From Mytilisepta virgata (taxonomy: Eukaryota; Mollusca; Bivalvia; Mytilida; Mytilidae): a stretch of 64,000 bases of DNA. The translations under genes and the position numbers were made by a program. Position 1 is the stretch's first letter. Each line of letters begins with the position of its first letter. Of this stretch, positions 11,268-22,584 are shown piece by piece. The DNA lies in NCBI GenBank assembly GCA_028015205.1, contig CM051521.1:120226614-120290613 (forward strand), written 5' to 3'. The notes under the pieces were generated by a model, which saw only the letters and a program-made list of their open reading frames with translations, searched no databases and was not told where the DNA came from.

Positions 11268-12350
11268 TGTGGCAAGCCGTTTTATTATTCATTCTAACTT
11301 CAAAATATCTCCTATAATATATAAGATATCTTATATGATCTAGTTTTTATAAGATATCTTATATACTTTATAAGATTTCTTCTTAAGTTTATAAGATATC
11401 TTATAAAGTATATAAGATATCTCATAAAGTATATAAGATATCTTATAAAGTTTATAAGATATCTTATAAATATTTTTTATATAAGATATCTTATATACTT
11501 TATAAGATATCTCATATGTTTTATAAGATATCTTATATAGTTTATAAGATATCTCATATGTTTTATAAGATATCTCATATATTTTATAAGATATCTCATA
11601 TAGTTTATAAGATATCTTATATAGTTTATAAGATATTTAATATAGTTTATAAGATATCTCATATAATTTATAAGATATCTTTTAAAGAAAATTATATGAG
11701 AAATCTTATAAACTATATAAGATATCTTATAAACTTTAGGAGATATCTTATATACATTATAAGATATCTTATAAACTTTATAAGATATCTTATAAACTTT
11801 ACAAGATATCTTATAAAGTATATAAGACATCTCATATAATATTTAAGATATCTTATATAATCTAGTTTCTATAAGTTATCTTATAAACTTTATAAGATAT
11901 CTTATAAATAGTTTTTATATAAGATATCTTATATACTTTATAAGATATCTCATATATTTTATTAGATATCTTATATAAGATATCTTATAAAGAAAATTAT
12001 ATGAGAAATCTTATAAACTATATAAGATATATTATAAACTTTATGAGATATCTTATATACATTATAAGATATCTTATAAACTTTATAAGATATCTTATAA
12101 AGTATATAAGACATCTCATATAATATTTAAGATATCTTATATAAAAACTATTTATAAGATATCTTATAAAGTTTATAAGATATCTTATAAATAGTTTTTA
12201 TATAAGATATCTTATATAAGATATCTTATAAAGAAAATTATATGAGAAATCTTATAAACTATATTTGATATCTTATAAACTACATTTGATATCTTATAAA
12301 GTTTATTAGATATCTTGAAGTTAGAATAAATAGTAAAACGGCTTGCCATA
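11268..12350. mobile_element. Palindrome-array inverted-repeat element, copy 3 (longest)
   Basis: It begins TGTGGCAAGCCGTTTTA and ends with the inverse ACGGCTTGCCATA. It is flanked by CTCCTC at 11262-11267 and 12351-12356. The interior, about 1 kb, is a run of GATATC-centred palindromes spaced about 21 bp apart in several stretches. Because the unit is both palindromic and 21 bp long, both strands show spurious open frames of a 7-residue repeat (YKISHxx or RYLINYx). Confidence 0.8.
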
Positions 12351-12356
12351 CTCCTC

Positions 12357-14493
12357 CCTTCGGAAAAAACACTAGCGTTAACAAGATACAAGAAACACGT
12401 GAAACAGAAAGAGATATGCGATAAGTTGTGGACGGTACTGTTCCTTTTATGCAACAATCATTTGATTTTAATGGGAGGGGTGCAGGGAAGGACTTTAAAA
12501 AATCAAAATTTGTGGAATAAAAAAACACATGGAAAATGTAGAGAAAATTAAGGTAGAAATGAAATAATGGGAATCAAAAAGTAGTATTCATTTGAATGAA
12601 AAGGTAGGCTCATATAGATGATGCTAAAAAGATGTATTGTCACTATTAAATTTCACGGATAATACTCGTCTCTGTGTTCAGTTGTCACTTTCAAATGTGG
12701 AATTTGTTGTTTTGATTTAAAGTCTCCGGAAAAACGAGTTTCAATTTAAAATACAAGGTATCTAGCCTACTGTTAGTCTGATCTGTCCTGTTTGCATTCC
12801 AGTCTGAAATAAAGCTTTGGATTTGTTTCTGTTTGGTGGACTTCATAAAGACGTTCAATTTGACCTTAGAATTTTGGATAACCCTTTTTCCGAGAAACTT
12901 ATCTACCAATAAACGACTTAAATATAAGAAAAGCTGTATGTAAAATAAGAATCAGTGCACATGCCCTCAAAATTGAAAAAGATAGATATAAAAAAAAATC
13001 TAAGAGACTTCATGGAAATTGCAATTGGATTAAGTGGAGGATGAACTACATTTTACTTTTAATTGTCCATCATTAGAGGATATTCGTGATATGATATTTA
13101 AAGAAGTTAATAGAGGATGTGGATAGGTTTTATAGAACAGAGTATAACGGCCTAAAAATAATGAATAGAGTATAATGACAAAAAATAAACAAAGAATAGA
13201 GAATAAGGATGTTCTACAATATATAAAAAAAAAACAATTTAAAACCGGTTGAAGAATTTGAGGAAAAAATATTGGTTACAGAACATAACGACTGTACTGA
13301 ATAAATAAAATTTCACTAAAACATATTATTTTATATATTGCATTAAATTATATTATACTTTAAAGAACATTTTCAGAAGACATGTATGTCACTTACACCT
13401 TAACAAATATATACATGTTTTTACTCAGTTTATATTTGAAATTTTGAATTTCTAATCTAAAAAAATTCAGCCTCACAAATTGATTTTACAGAATAAGTAT
13501 TTTTAACTGAATAGAGTAAAATGAGACAAAAATTAACTGAACGTAGAATTTGAAACTCGATTCCCATCCAGACCCTCCATCAGCGCCAACTTTTTATGTC
13601 CATGCCAGTGAGTCTTTCATGTGATGCTAAAGATACCTGGCTTTACATTGATGGAAATATAACAGCTTTTAGGTATTTAGGTAGGTAGGTAGGTAGGTAG
13701 GGCCTTATTATATAATTAAAAGTCTTGATATTAACAAGGTAATAAATAGTATATTATTGCATCTTCAAGGTTGTTGGTTCTGATACTGTCCAGCAAAATA
13801 ACAATAAGTAATCATTTTCAGTTTATGATTTTAAATAATGGTTTGATACTTAAACATCTCATATGATCTATGAAGCATAGAATTTATCAATTAATATGTT
13901 ACATTACATTATATTATAATGTATGTTGTACTTCATTGTATTGGTGAGTGTAAATACTATCTTCTGTACATACGTTCTTTTTGTATGCCCCTTGTGGGCC
14001 GAAAATTGTTTAATAAAATTAATTTACCCTATATTACTTTATAGGACAATCAGAAGTGTCTAAATGTATTTCCTTTAATTATCTGATACTTTCCAGTATA
14101 TGATTTTTATTGGGAATTGGGCATAGCTTTAGCAGGATGAAATGTAAAATGACTTTTAATTGGTTGTTTATTCTTAATCCCACTAACAAAATGACACGAA
14201 ACAGAAGCCTTTCGTAAAGTTTTACCTGCTCAGGTATAGATTGTTTACAATGCATAACTGTTAATGAATGCACATGTAAATGGCGAAGTGTATTTTAAAG
14301 AAAATGGAATGAACTCAGTTTATCTGTGTTATTTTGAATTAATAGCATCAAAATAAAATTTTTATGCCATAACATGACGTTAGCAAGATCGATCGGTTCA
14401 ACAGCTGATGCAAAGGAATAAATAGATTCAGGTGTAGTAATCAACGGATACAATGTTGTATTCAATAAGGGATCAATGAAGACGTAGTAGACT
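12357..14493. other. Intergenic; microsatellite and a possible LINE 3' end
   Basis: No supported exon. A short TAGG microsatellite lies at about 13677-13701. The sequence TTTTTGTATGCCCCTTGTGG GCC near 13978-14000, followed by TTTAATAAA, looks like the 3' end of a dispersed retroposon, but no coding part is present. The promoter of the plus-strand gene at 14.5 kb should lie here, but no core promoter element was identified. Confidence 0.4.
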
Positions 14494-17493
14494 TTGCGAT
14501 ATGAGTATCCGTATGTCATTTGTAAGATGTCATTACGAGTTCGTCTTCTTTTTAATTTCCCTACATATAAAGTGCTTGCAGTGTCAATAATATCTGTTAT
14601 AGTAGGAGTAGCTAGTATTTCTCTGTCAGTGATTGGATTAGTAAATCAAATATGGGGACATTATGTGGCGACAGGAATATGGAGTGGCTCCGTGATAGCA
14701 ATAACTGGATTCTTTGGAATAGCATCCGCACAAACAAGGGGAGTATGTGTCGTAAAAACGTTCATGATATTTTCTCTCCTTTCTTTCCTGGTATCGCTCG
14801 GTGTTATTGCACTGTCCGTGGGCGGACTTGTTAGTTCAAGTGAATTCTATAACAATTCAGTTTATCGTCATCCAAATACAAAAATAATACACGGCCTTTT
14901 ACTAGGAACTGGACATTTACAAGCAATTTTATCGCTCATTTGTTTTTTTATTTGTATAAAACATGTTTGCTTCCGTCCGAAGCCAAAAGCCCCTTCAACT
15001 GTGACCGAAGTAGAGCAAGTAAGAACCGAATTTCGTAGAGGTGACGAAAGAGCTAGCCAGTCGAGTTCAGCTCCCTTAATATCAGGATCAAGACATAAAC
15101 GAAAGAATGACTCTTCTGGTTGTCAACAAGAAACTATTTCTGATGGAGCTAAGCAGTCAACATCAGGTGCTCGTCAGTCTGATTGTCTCGAAGAAAAGAA
15201 ACGACGTAAAGGTAGATCATCTGGGAGATCACATACAAACGGAAGTAGACGGAATTCATCCGAAAAAGAAACGCGTCATTCTTCTGATCCAGATAGACGA
15301 CATTCCTCTGACAGAGACCGGCGGAATTCGTCTGATAGAGAAAGAAGCAATAGAAACAGAAGTCCAGACAGATATGCTAACAAGCCCAACCGGGAATCGG
15401 AAAGTGCAGTGCAAAATGAGAATGAAATAGAGCCTTTGCAGGAATGTGCGATTCTTTGTTCGGAAAGCACAATGACCGAAAGCGAACCGAACCAGCTAAA
15501 CTTTAAAAACATTGAACAACTAATAGTGCATAACAGTTTAGATGGCCTTCCGGCATACGACGAGGTTATTAAGGATAACGGACTTAACGATTCAGAACTT
15601 CCGCTTTCCATGTTGGAAACTGAGTTCATAGATGGCGAATCCTTTTCTTTGTCATCACATGATTTGTCCAATGGAGCACCCAACACAGTTGACATCGACA
15701 GTACACAATTAAAAGAGATCGACGCAGAACAAGAGGCTTTACTATGTCTTTCGGAAGCACTAAAATCTCCAGTCGTGTCAACAAACTCTAGAATCTCAAA
15801 TCTTCTATCAGACCCTCTAAACAGAGGACCAGCATTTAGCAGTATATCTGAAAACAGCAACTTTGAGTCTGAAGAAGTAAAGAAGTTGTCTACAAACTTG
15901 GTGATTCATAGTCAATGCACTTCTGATAACGATGATGAACAATGCGCGCCGTCTTTGTCGGTATCCGAGAGACAGGCATTATTACAGAGATACCGTATGT
16001 CTAATCCCGACCCACAAGGTGTTATATATAAGGAATTCGCACGCCATTCAGACGTTATTAAAGAAAGTATTGATGACTTAAAACCAAAACGCTCTAAAAG
16101 TTTTCAACATTGTAGGGAACGTGATTTTGCGAGGGGAAAATCTACATCAGCAAGACAATTAAGAGTTGACGAAGACTTCCCCAACAGCAACAAAATCTTG
16201 CCCAAAGATGATGAAGGGCAAAGAGGAAATAATTTCCGACCCACAAGTAAAAGTTTTTCAAGAAGCTCTTCAATACCTAACAAACCACCGCCAAAACCCC
16301 CAAGGACAAGTTCATTAAAGCAGACGAATGGACTGAATATGGAAAGACCAAAAAGTGCAACACTGCCGTACTCACAATTTGCTCTGGCCACTAAAATTGG
16401 AGTTATGCAGAATAACGACTCAGATACAAGACATTTAGAGCAAACTGAAGTCGGGCAGAACCTATCAGAAATAATCAAGAATAACGCATCAATGGACGAT
16501 AACCATGAATGTAGAATGAACAAAATTCAACCTCCAAGATTTCGTTATCCACGACCAAAACTGACTAAGGAAACATTCAATGAACCAAACAAACTGACTA
16601 AGGAAACATTCAATGAACCAAACAAACTGACTAAGGAATCATTCAATGAACCGAACAGACTGACTAAGGAAACATTCAATGAACCAAACAGACCGACTAA
16701 GGAATCATTCAAAGAACCAAACAAACTGACTAAGGAAACATTCAATGAACCAAACAAACTGACTAAGGAATCATTCAATGAACCAAACAAACTGACTAAG
16801 GAAACATTCAATGAACCAAACAGACTGACTAAGGAAACATTCAATGAACCAAACAAACTGACTAAGGAAACATTCAATGAACCAAACAAACTGACTAAGG
16901 AATCATTCAAAGAACCGAACAGACTGACTAAGGAAACATTCAAAGAACCAAACAAACTGACTAAGGAATCATTCAAAGAACCAAACAAACTTATTAATGA
17001 ACTAGAACAAACTCCAGTCCCTTCTGAAATTAAGATTGCTCAGGATTCCGTAGAGAAAGGAACAAATTTATTACAACCGTCATTGCATTCCGATGTTAAG
17101 GATTCTGCAAGTAAAACGTTTGGTGGCTCGCAGGTGAGCAAAAAGGAAGGTTTTGTATCGAATTCTGTAAAGGGAGATAGAAAACTCCTGACACTGCCAT
17201 CTTTAGAGTCACGAACTGAAAACAATGGAATCTTACAATCTCCCTTAAAATCACCTACAGACTATAGTGCAATCCCTCTTAAAGAAATATTGTTGAAGGG
17301 ACAAGGTGCTACTATTACTAATCGCAGACATTCAGACTTAGAGTGCATCTCCAGTAGTTCAGAAGACGGCAATTCAGAGGAATCTTCATCTCAGTCCACA
17401 GAGAATGCGGTAAGTGCTGAGATGAACAATGACCCTGAAGGTCAAAACGTATCGGACACAGAAGGTAAACCAATGTACAGTTTTTTGTTGTAA
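14494..17493 (+). CDS. Four-transmembrane protein with long disordered tail and 11-residue repeats (ENTREP/FAM189-like, tentative)
   Basis: A single uninterrupted frame of 999 codons. Residues ~24-45, 60-78, 88-112 and 130-155 form four hydrophobic segments in a CD20-like arrangement. The rest is a hydrophilic tail with a basic Ser/Arg/Asp stretch (residues ~225-295, SSDRDRR-type repeats), an LPAYDEV motif at ~352-358, a proline-rich KPPPKPPRTSS segment near 600, thirteen 11-residue repeats (~690-832) and a Ser/Glu-rich end. Four membrane spans plus a cytoplasmic PPxY/LPxY motif is the plan of the ENTREP/FAM189 family, endosomal proteins that recruit NEDD4-type ubiquitin ligases. The assignment is inference; an MS4A/CD20-like or tetraspan protein is the alternative. 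Translation may start at 14494 or at the ATG at 14527, which has A at -3. An intronless frame of this size is unusual beside the 19-exon gene in the same window. Confidence 0.75.
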   Translation: MRYEYPYVICKMSLRVRLLFNFPTYKVLAVSIISVIVGVASISLSVIGLVNQIWGHYVATGIWSGSVIAITGFFGIASAQTRGVCVVKTFMIFSLLSFLVSLGVIALSVGGLVSSSEFYNNSVYRHPNTKIIHGLLLGTGHLQAILSLICFFICIKHVCFRPKPKAPSTVTEVEQVRTEFRRGDERASQSSSAPLISGSRHKRKNDSSGCQQETISDGAKQSTSGARQSDCLEEKKRRKGRSSGRSHTNGSRRNSSEKETRHSSDPDRRHSSDRDRRNSSDRERSNRNRSPDRYANKPNRESESAVQNENEIEPLQECAILCSESTMTESEPNQLNFKNIEQLIVHNSLDGLPAYDEVIKDNGLNDSELPLSMLETEFIDGESFSLSSHDLSNGAPNTVDIDSTQLKEIDAEQEALLCLSEALKSPVVSTNSRISNLLSDPLNRGPAFSSISENSNFESEEVKKLSTNLVIHSQCTSDNDDEQCAPSLSVSERQALLQRYRMSNPDPQGVIYKEFARHSDVIKESIDDLKPKRSKSFQHCRERDFARGKSTSARQLRVDEDFPNSNKILPKDDEGQRGNNFRPTSKSFSRSSSIPNKPPPKPPRTSSLKQTNGLNMERPKSATLPYSQFALATKIGVMQNNDSDTRHLEQTEVGQNLSEIIKNNASMDDNHECRMNKIQPPRFRYPRPKLTKETFNEPNKLTKETFNEPNKLTKESFNEPNRLTKETFNEPNRPTKESFKEPNKLTKETFNEPNKLTKESFNEPNKLTKETFNEPNRLTKETFNEPNKLTKETFNEPNKLTKESFKEPNRLTKETFKEPNKLTKESFKEPNKLINELEQTPVPSEIKIAQDSVEKGTNLLQPSLHSDVKDSASKTFGGSQVSKKEGFVSNSVKGDRKLLTLPSLESRTENNGILQSPLKSPTDYSAIPLKEILLKGQGATITNRRHSDLECISSSSEDGNSEESSSQSTENAVSAEMNNDPEGQNVSDTEGKPMYSFLL
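16561..16989 (+). repeat. Coding minisatellite: thirteen 33-bp units
   Basis: The unit encodes LTKETFNEPNK with variation limited to T/S, N/K, K/R and one L/P. Thirteen units fill exactly 429 bp in frame within the four-transmembrane protein gene. Nucleotide variation is almost all at those few positions, so the expansion looks recent. The antisense frame (LFGSLNVSLVS repeats) is a shadow. Confidence 0.95.
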
Positions 17494-19149
17494 TTTATTA
17501 ATATATGGTACAAAACATACACAGTGTCTGGTTTACTGTGTGGTTTGTTAATTTTTTGTTTTGTTGATGTAAATCTTGTTTTATTTTGCTTGTAATTGCT
17601 TCGTTAAGTTAAGCAGTTTACTGTTGTTACTTAAAAATTTTTAAACAGAAGAATCTATCCCTTATTTATTATAATCTCAGCCATTTTGTTCTTATAAAAA
17701 ATTACGTCGGAGTTCAGGAATTTTACCCCAGCAAGTCATACATGCGAAATCGTTGAAACATTATGATAGCTTATTTGTAAATACCCAAACTTCCAGTCCC
17801 ATCATATATTTTTTACACCGAGTCGATACAACTGGTAATTCATATAATATAGCACCCTTTCCCACATGTACCACTTAGTTTTCAACTTTTTGTCGTAAAG
17901 TATTAATTCGGGGTAAATGTCAGTTTAAGCGTTGAGTGTCCAGTCATTTAATTTTTTATCGAGAGATTCAACAGAAAATTTGGAAAAAAGCTTCTACTCA
18001 AGGTTGAAAAATGTATGTAAGGGTGAATCTCGTGGAGCTACAGAGCCACACACCAAAATTAGTGGGGGAACGAGGCGAACTTTGTAATCGTAGATTTCTG
18101 GTTTAATTTTGTGTTTACAATTGGTGCATATGCAGGAACTTATAATACAATATTGTTCAGCAACACCATCTTCGGATAAGTCTACAAGTAATTAAATAAA
18201 AAAGAAACATCAACTGATGACCAACGCATTGCAATAAAACTTCCAAATTCAGTAATACAAACATATATACAACAGAGACTGGCGTAATCTGATTTGGTAC
18301 AAAAGCTTGAAGTTAATATTAAGGGGATTTTTTTACCTGTTCGTCATCCCCTTATCCAAATAAACAACAAAACGGACAATAAAAGGTCAACAACGACATT
18401 CCAATCAATCAACGCCACACAACAGAACCCCGGACAAACAAAATAACATTAAAGAGCACAAAACAGTCTGACTTGGTACAGACACTCAACAGTGTAGGGT
18501 TTAAACCTGTTTTATATATAACCAAAACTCCTCCACCTTAACTATCCTTGCACCCTGGTGTATAAAACACACTATAATAGCCAAAAGGTTGTGGAAAATA
18601 AGGTTGAAAATGTAAATCTCTTCTAAAAAAATACTGAAATAAAATGAACATGTTCAGTCGCCCCTCGCCTTCCTGGGGGGCGAAAGGCGGGAAAGTTCAT
18701 TTATTACTTTTTGTCAAAAAACGAAGAGCAACAAATTCAGGTGTGGCTAAAGAATTTATTTTACAGACGGTCAGTATCTTGCCTTTGTTAGTCCCATAGA
18801 ACAGCTAGTTTTTGCTTTTGGAAATTTTGAATGTAGAATTACAATGATTGTTCATTTATCCCTAGGGATACATATTGTTTGTGATAATTAAATCTTTTAA
18901 GATGTTTATTTTATTCATTTATTGCTTAATTTTCCAAGGCTTTGCCTTTTGCGATTTTATATTATTGTTAATTGGTAGTGTATATTGTCATTGTATATCT
19001 GCTTTTATTTTTTCATAGGATGATATTTGGGATATTTTTTTTCACATCACGAAGTTGGGGGGGGGGGGGGGCGTTAATGGATGAGTATTGATATGGACGA
19101 GTCAGTTTTCTCTAAATTTTGAGTGTAAAATTTATAAATTTATGTTTGT
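17494..19149. other. 3' flank of the four-transmembrane gene; intergenic
   Basis: Follows the TAA stop at 17491-17493. It probably starts with the 3' UTR, but no unambiguous polyadenylation site was fixed. A G/C-rich patch with TCGCCCCTCGCC lies near 18659, and a run of G at about 19058-19071. Confidence 0.4.
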
Positions 19150-19795
19150 ATTATTTTTATGCCCCGCCATGAATGTGGCTGGGGCATATAGATTTACCTT
19201 TGTCCGTCCGTCATTACGTCCGTACATCCCGATTCGGTTACGTTTTGCGTTTAGCTCCATTTCTCAGAATCCTATAGTAATATATCAATGATATTTTATC
19301 ACTACATTCCTCTTGTATAGTACAACACAGTTTAGCAACACTTGGTTCGCTATGACCTACATTTCATGCTTTAGTGACTTTGGGTAAGTTTTGCGTCTAG
19401 GTTCATTTCTCAGAAACCTATAATAATATTTCAATGATATTTCACCACTACAGTCCTCTTGTATAGTACAACTCAGTTCAGCAACACTGGGTCGCTATGA
19501 CCTACATTTAATGCTTCATTGACTTTGGTTAAATTTTGCGTTTAGGTTCATTTCTCAGAATCCTATAGTAATATAACAATGATATTGTACCACTACCGTC
19601 CTCATGTATAGTACAACGCAGATCAACAACACTTAAGTCATTATGACCTACATTTCATGCTTCAGTAACTTGGGCCAAGGTTTGCGTTTAGGTTCATTTC
19701 TCAGAAACATAGAGAATGATATTTCACCACTACAGTCCTCTTGTATAGTACATCTGTATTGTTTTTAGGGCGGGGCATCCGTGTCTTATAGACAC
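19150..19795. mobile_element. Core-repeat element with ATGCCCCGCC ends
   Basis: The left end is TTTATGCCCCGCCATGAATG with GGCTGGGGCAT. The right end is AGGGCGGGGCATCCGTG, an approximate inverse. Inside are about three to four ~165-bp repeats marked by TTTCTCAGAA, CCTCTTGTATAGTACAAC and TATGACCTACATTTCATGCT. Non-coding. The unit length recalls the core-repeat (pearl-like) elements described in bivalves. Confidence 0.65.
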
Positions 19796-22580
19796 ATTTT
19801 CTAGTTTATTTATAGATTGGGGTTATTGTGAACAAAAACAGTCTAAACTGCAATATAATATACATGTTATACATCATTATATTTTATAAACTTTGCCCTC
19901 TTTTTTTGTTATACGGTGCTATTATCTATTTTTGTTAATGATAGCACCAAGATAATAAATATTTAACCTTGCTATATAGATTTCTTTGTTACGCCGATTA
20001 GACGGTTTCTAGAAGTCTTAAGGGGATGGACAAAAGATTATTCCACAGAACCATAATCATTCTATGACTTCATTTTTTGTTATTATTTGAAAAAAAAATC
20101 AATTAAAATTTTAAAAGTATTTAATTTCCAACCCCCTATCCTCCAGTTAAAATTTGTTTAAACGCATTTCCATTTCTCACAATGTGTTGAGATTTTGAGT
20201 GCCAGTAATAAACCTGTCCTTATCATTAAGTATAGAGATTTTTCCCATAGTGAAAAAGGGAAAAAAAGTTGCATATATCACTGACATCAAATGGAGTTAA
20301 CAAATCATGCATGTAAATGGGTGATAAATTTAGCCCCGTATCCCCAGTGCTACTTATCATGTATATTCAATATGAAAATGTAAGGATATGGGGTAAACGA
20401 CAATATAACAACATCCCACAGGATTGAACATAGGAGAAGGTTCGTCTCATCTATGGATTCTTCATGCATGTTACCTTCAAGGAACAACAGCCTATATTGC
20501 CCTGGAAACAAAGGTGAATGTTTTTTACAAAAGTAACCACAAACCACAAAAAAACAAGAGTCTAAAACAGTAATACTAAGACAAGAGCTAACCACTGTTT
20601 TTACTAGACTGAATGATTGCAGTTTGAATTGTTTCTACATCTAGTACGTTTAAATGCTGCTGTTATGTATATCTGACGAGCAGAAGTGAGTACCCAGGTT
20701 TTGTAATTGAAACGGTATATATACTAGAAATTGTCATTGACAAGATGATTTATCCGCGGCTTTGGTCGCAGTTCGTCTCGTACACGCCGACCTATCTCTC
20801 TACTTCATGGCAATTGGTTATGGTTACAGATTTATATGTACAATATGCTGGATAATTTTAAAATTTGGAGAATATGATTCCATGAAATAGTTCTCTTTTA
20901 ATGTGTGTGTATTACCACACCCAGATACTCATAATTATGGTTGAAAAAATATGTTCCAAGCAGATATTAGCTATGAAAGAGACTGAAAATTAGTTAAGAG
21001 CAGATTTTTGCAGCTATACTCGCATGTAATTAATTAGAATTAAATAAACACACTGGAGAATAACATTATGTACATTTATTTTTTAAATAAAACATCAGTA
21101 TAATTAGAATATTAATATTACAAACTGTTATGTATGAGAGAGATATGACTGTATGTGATATACGACTAATAATCGGAGCTTCTGTCTCAAAGAACTATAC
21201 CTCTCCATATACATACAGAAATAAACAAAATACAAGAGTATATATACTTATGTTACACATGGAGTGCCTAAAGGGGGGAAACAGGTGGCCATCAATAATG
21301 TACTTTGATGTGGCCATCCTGTTATAATCTTTAAAGAAAAAATAAAACTGCTTATTTTAGATCAGAGGGATGAGTAAAATATTAAATTAAGACACTTTTT
21401 AACATGTTTAAATTGCCATTGTGACTTTTTAAAGATAACATTAATATCTAGTCTTAGGGATATTTGGATATTTGTAAAATATTAAAAGAATATGGGGCAT
21501 GCGACGAAGACCTGAATCTTATGAGATTATAGGGCCTACATGATAATGCAATAGACTGATAATACACGAAAAGCAGACAGACTAGTGTGAAATACTCTGA
21601 AGTTAAACTGCAACTTTTACCAACAAAAACAGTAAATACAGGGCCATGGTTTGAGATAGGTATTTGGTTTGGGATAAATTGTTATATTTATTAAATTTTG
21701 ACCTTATTTCTGGTCCATTTAGGTCTTGTCTATTGCTTCTTGTTGGGATTTTTTCCAAGTGCATTCTTCACATCCTAAACTTTTGACATTGGCAGCTTTA
21801 TACTATTATGAGGTGTAGAGCGCTCCCTATCCACAAATCCGTGATGAGTGGGAAAACACATAAAAAATTCAAGCAACAAAAATCAACTTTAGTAAGGGAG
21901 CAACCACTTAATTTTAAGGGGAGCAGGAATTAAAAAAAAGGACAGGATTGGCTATCATATCGGTGGAATCAATAGTTTATTGTGAAAAAAATGGCACACG
22001 GTGGCTCTCAGGAAAAGACTGGCTAATGGATACCACAACAAATAAATCCAGGATCGAGGTCACCCTGGTGGTGATGGGTTGATCCGGCATGGCATCAGAT
22101 GGCCATAATGAAAGCCTATGGTTTTGAAAAAAGAACTCTTCAGCCAACGAGTTTCGTCATCGTAGTATGGTGACTATTGGGGTTGCTGAAGTGTAAGGCT
22201 TTCCCTTGATAAAAATTGAATTAAATTATAGAACTGTAACAGTCTTACCATTACCTGCATCTAGTTGAATACTCCTTATAAGTTGAAAGTGCAACAGACT
22301 GCTGTGAAAAAAGACCCATTCAAAAGTTTGAAGTTTGGAGCTAAAATTCTACTCCACTGTTGAATTTCAATGAGAACAAATAATCTGTAATTCTTTGAAA
22401 TTCGACAATTTAATAATATTCCAAGTTTCATATATGGAACGCCATGTGAAGTCCCATGGGCCAAGCCAATTCTAAAACAGGCCGTTAGACTTCAGAGAAA
22501 TCTAAAACTAGAATAAAAATTAAAATAAACATAAACTGAACCCTAAGTGTGGTTCTACCTAGAAACAGACAACATCAAGA
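19796..22580. other. Intergenic; nothing recognised
   Basis: AT-rich sequence with no supported exon on either strand. The block 22000-22200 has more even composition but no frame resembling a known protein. Confidence 0.4.
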
Positions 22581-22584
22581 AACT

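Noticed and set aside
9662..12457. ORFs with YKISHI or RYLINYM repeats on both strands
   Set aside because: Produced by the 21-bp spaced palindromes; identical on both strands because the unit is self-complementary.
16545..16988. Minus-strand frame of LFGSLNVSLVS repeats
   Set aside because: Antisense of the 33-bp coding repeat in the four-transmembrane protein gene.
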